Source: Caloramator sp. mosi_1 (GTDB taxonomy: Bacteria > Bacillota > Clostridia > Clostridiales > Caloramatoraceae). Taken from it: a stretch of DNA of 64,000 bases. Both the position numbers and the translations under genes were made by a program. Position 1 is the stretch's first letter, and every line of letters begins with the position of its first letter. A model generated the notes under the pieces. The model was not told the origin of the DNA. It made no database searches and saw only the letters and a list, made by a program, of their open reading frames with translations. The stretch covers positions 2,280,820-2,344,819 of the forward strand of contig NZ_CP117677.1 in the NCBI RefSeq assembly GCF_028622835.1, written 5' to 3'. Below, piece by piece: positions 61,951 to 64,000 of this stretch.

Positions 61951-64000
61951 TTGGGATTAACTCCAATGATGCAACAGTATTTAGAAATTAAACAATCCTG
62001 TAAAGATTGTATATTATTTTTCGATTAGGCGACTTTTATGAAATGTTTTTGAAGATGCAAAAATAGTATCTAAAGAATTAGAACTCACTTTAACAGGCCG
62101 TGATTGTGGATTAGAAGAAAGAGCACCAATGTGTGGAGTTCCTTATCATTCTGCTGAAAATTACATATCAAGACTAATAGAAAAAGGATATAAAGTTGCA
62201 ATATGTGAGCAAGTTGAAGATCCTAATGAAGCAAAGGGAATAGTTAGAAGAGAAATTGTTAAAATTGTTACACCTGGTACATTATTAGAAGGCAATTTAT
62301 TGGAAGATGATAAAAACAACTTTATTGCTTGTATAAAAAAGAAAGTAATGGATTTAGTATATCAGTGTGTGATGTGTCAACAGGTGACTTCTTTGTTACA
62401 TCGATGGAAAACAGCAATACTTACATCTTAATTGATGAATTATTTAAATATAAACCATCAGAAATACTAATTATTGAAACAAAGAACAATGATCTATTAA
62501 TAAATTCAATTAAAGAAAAATTTAATTGCCTAATAGAAGTAGTTGATGATAACTCAGATTTCATTAATCTTAAAAATCATTTTAAAAATAAAATAGATAT
62601 ACTAAACGAATTGGAATTACATACAAGTTCAAAACTTTTTGACTATCTAAAAAGTACACAAAAATCAGTATTAGGTAATATTAATGATATAATTAAATAT
62701 CAAATAAGCAATTATATGTTACTCGATACTAATACTAGGAGAAATTTAGAGTTAACAGAAACTATTATAAATAAAACTAAAAAAGGATCTCTTTTCTGGA
62801 TATTAGATAAAACTCAAACATCAATGGGGGCAAGAAATCTTAGAAGATGGATTGAAGCACCACTTACTGATATAAATGAAATAACAAAAAGACTTGATGC
62901 AGTAGAAGAATTTATAAATAATATCTACTATTTAGATGTTTTAAGAGAATCTTTAAAAAGATCTATGATATAGAACGCCTTGTTTCAAAAATTGTATATG
63001 GTTCAGCAAATGCTCGTGATCTTGTTTCATTGAAAAATTCAATATCTGAATTACCTAATATAAAAACAACTCTACAACATTTTAAATCAAAACTAATTAG
63101 AGATATATATAATAATTTTGACATATTAGAGGATATTTATAATTTAATTGATGCATCTATCGAAGATAATCCACCTGTTAGCGTTAAAGACGGAAATATA
63201 ATAAAAAAGGTTTCAATAAAGATGTTGATAAGTATAGGGAAGCTTCTACAGAGGGTAAAAATTGGATAGCAGAATTAGAACAAAAAGAAAAAGAAGCTAC
63301 TGGTATTAAATCGTTAAAAGTAGGATTTAATAAAGTATTTGGTTATTATATAGAAGTAACAAAAGCTAATCTATCAAATATACCAGAAGATAGATATATT
63401 AGAAAACAAACCTTAGCAAATGCTGAAAGATTTATAACACCAGAATTAAAAGATATTGAAAATACCATATTAAATGCTGAAGATAATTTACTTAAATTAG
63501 AATACGAGATTTTTGTAGATATCAGAAACAAAATATCTAATCAATCTAATAGAATTCAAAAAGTTGCTAAACTATTAGCTATTCTTGATACTATTCAATC
63601 CTTTGCAAAAGTATCAATAGAGAACAATTATTTTAAGCCAACTATTAATAATAATGGAATTATATCTTTAAAAGAAGCAAGACACCCAGTTATAGAAAAA
63701 ATGATTAATGAACCCTTTGTGCCAAATGATTGTTTTATTGATAAAAATGAGAATATGATTTTAATAATAACTGGTCCGAATATGGCAGGAAAATCAACTT
63801 TTATGAGACAAGTAGCAATTATAAGTTTAATGGCACAAATCGGTTGTTTTGTTCCAGCTAAAAATGCAAATATATCTCTTGTTGATAAAATTTTTACCCG
63901 TATTGGTGCATCAGACGATATTTCATCAGGAAAAAGTACCTTTATGGTAGAAATGAGTGAAGTATCCTATATATTAAAAAATGCAACTTCTGATAGCTTA
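61951..64000 (+). CDS. mutS: MutS mismatch recognition ATPase, copy 2 (cut by window end)
   Basis: The same gene as at 22314, from TTG 61951 through Walker A (GPNMAGKST) to the serine-rich [15 protein letters not shown] region, where the window ends. The break near 62890 seen in copy 1 is absent here; that near 62025 differs by one T. In the native layout the gene would continue to mutL and beyond. Confidence 0.94.

Larger units (their letters stand above)
57642..64000 (+). repeat. Duplicated segment B, copy 2 (MerR to mutS, cut by window end)
   Basis: It repeats 18007-24363. Here the segment is preceded by its natural upstream region (57584-57641) after the CotS-like gene, which makes this the native context and the left copy the altered one. 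Confidence 0.96.

Noticed and set aside
1..64000. True mass pseudogenisation of the genome
   Set aside because: Breaks lie in homopolymers, conserved motifs continue on both sides, and duplicated genes are broken at different places in each copy.

Overview
The window is low-GC DNA from a motile, endospore-forming Firmicute of Clostridium/Caloramator type; the genus cannot be fixed from the sequence. The reasons are a clostridial fla/che operon with a FliR-FlhB fusion, FliY with CheC-like motifs, the FliW/CsrA pair, SpoVS behind a sigma-H promoter, a CotS-like spore kinase-fold protein, and LexA boxes of the Gram-positive type (CGAAC-N4-GTTYG).

Layout. 1-18006 (+) holds the end of cheA, then cheC-cheY-cheW-fliM-fliY, a sigma-28 promoter with flgM-flgN-flgK-flgL-fliW-csrA-fliD-fliT, a second sigma-28 promoter with flaG-unknown-fliS, then flgB-flgC-fliE-fliF-fliG-fliH-fliI-fliJ and the first part of fliK. 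At 18006/18007 fliK is cut and joined to a MerR-like gene. 18007-34945 is a non-flagellar block: MerR-GNAT, a class I aminotransferase (-), miaB, mutS-mutL-miaA-hfq, a methionine gamma-lyase family gene, lexA (-) and yneA sharing an SOS control region, a Cys-rich small gene, a tyrosine recombinase (-), proC (-), purB (-) and spoVS (-). 34946-36423 is an ISL3-family element (-). 36424-52284 resumes the flagellar operon inside fliJ: full fliK, flgD, flgE, flbD, motAB, fliL, fliO-P-Q, fliR-flhB, flhA, flhF, flhG, a PilZ protein, sigma-28, two small unknowns, flgF and flgG. A TPR gene, an LD-carboxypeptidase and an M20 amidohydrolase follow. A second ISL3 copy (+) lies at 54752-56228, then a CAU tRNA (-), a CotS-like gene, and a second copy of MerR-GNAT-aminotransferase-miaB-mutS running off the end.

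The main structural signal is a partial duplication. 16989-18006 repeats as 36424-37442, and 18007-24363 repeats as 57642-64000. The copies seem to differ only in homopolymer lengths. Reading through the second copy gives the native order fliJ-fliK-...-M20-tRNA-cotS-MerR-...-mutS. The window therefore looks like a tandem duplication jointed at the first IS, followed by a roughly 20-kb deletion in the left copy (fliK to merR). Only the second IS has an 8-bp target duplication; the first has unrelated flanks, as expected for a recombinant IS. An assembly artefact is the main alternative.

Nearly every long gene is broken by one-base shifts at homopolymers, including genes expected to be essential or core. 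I treat these as sequencing errors and annotate the reconstructed genes end to end. One frame break is different: a perfect 10-bp tandem repeat in both copies of the aminotransferase gene.
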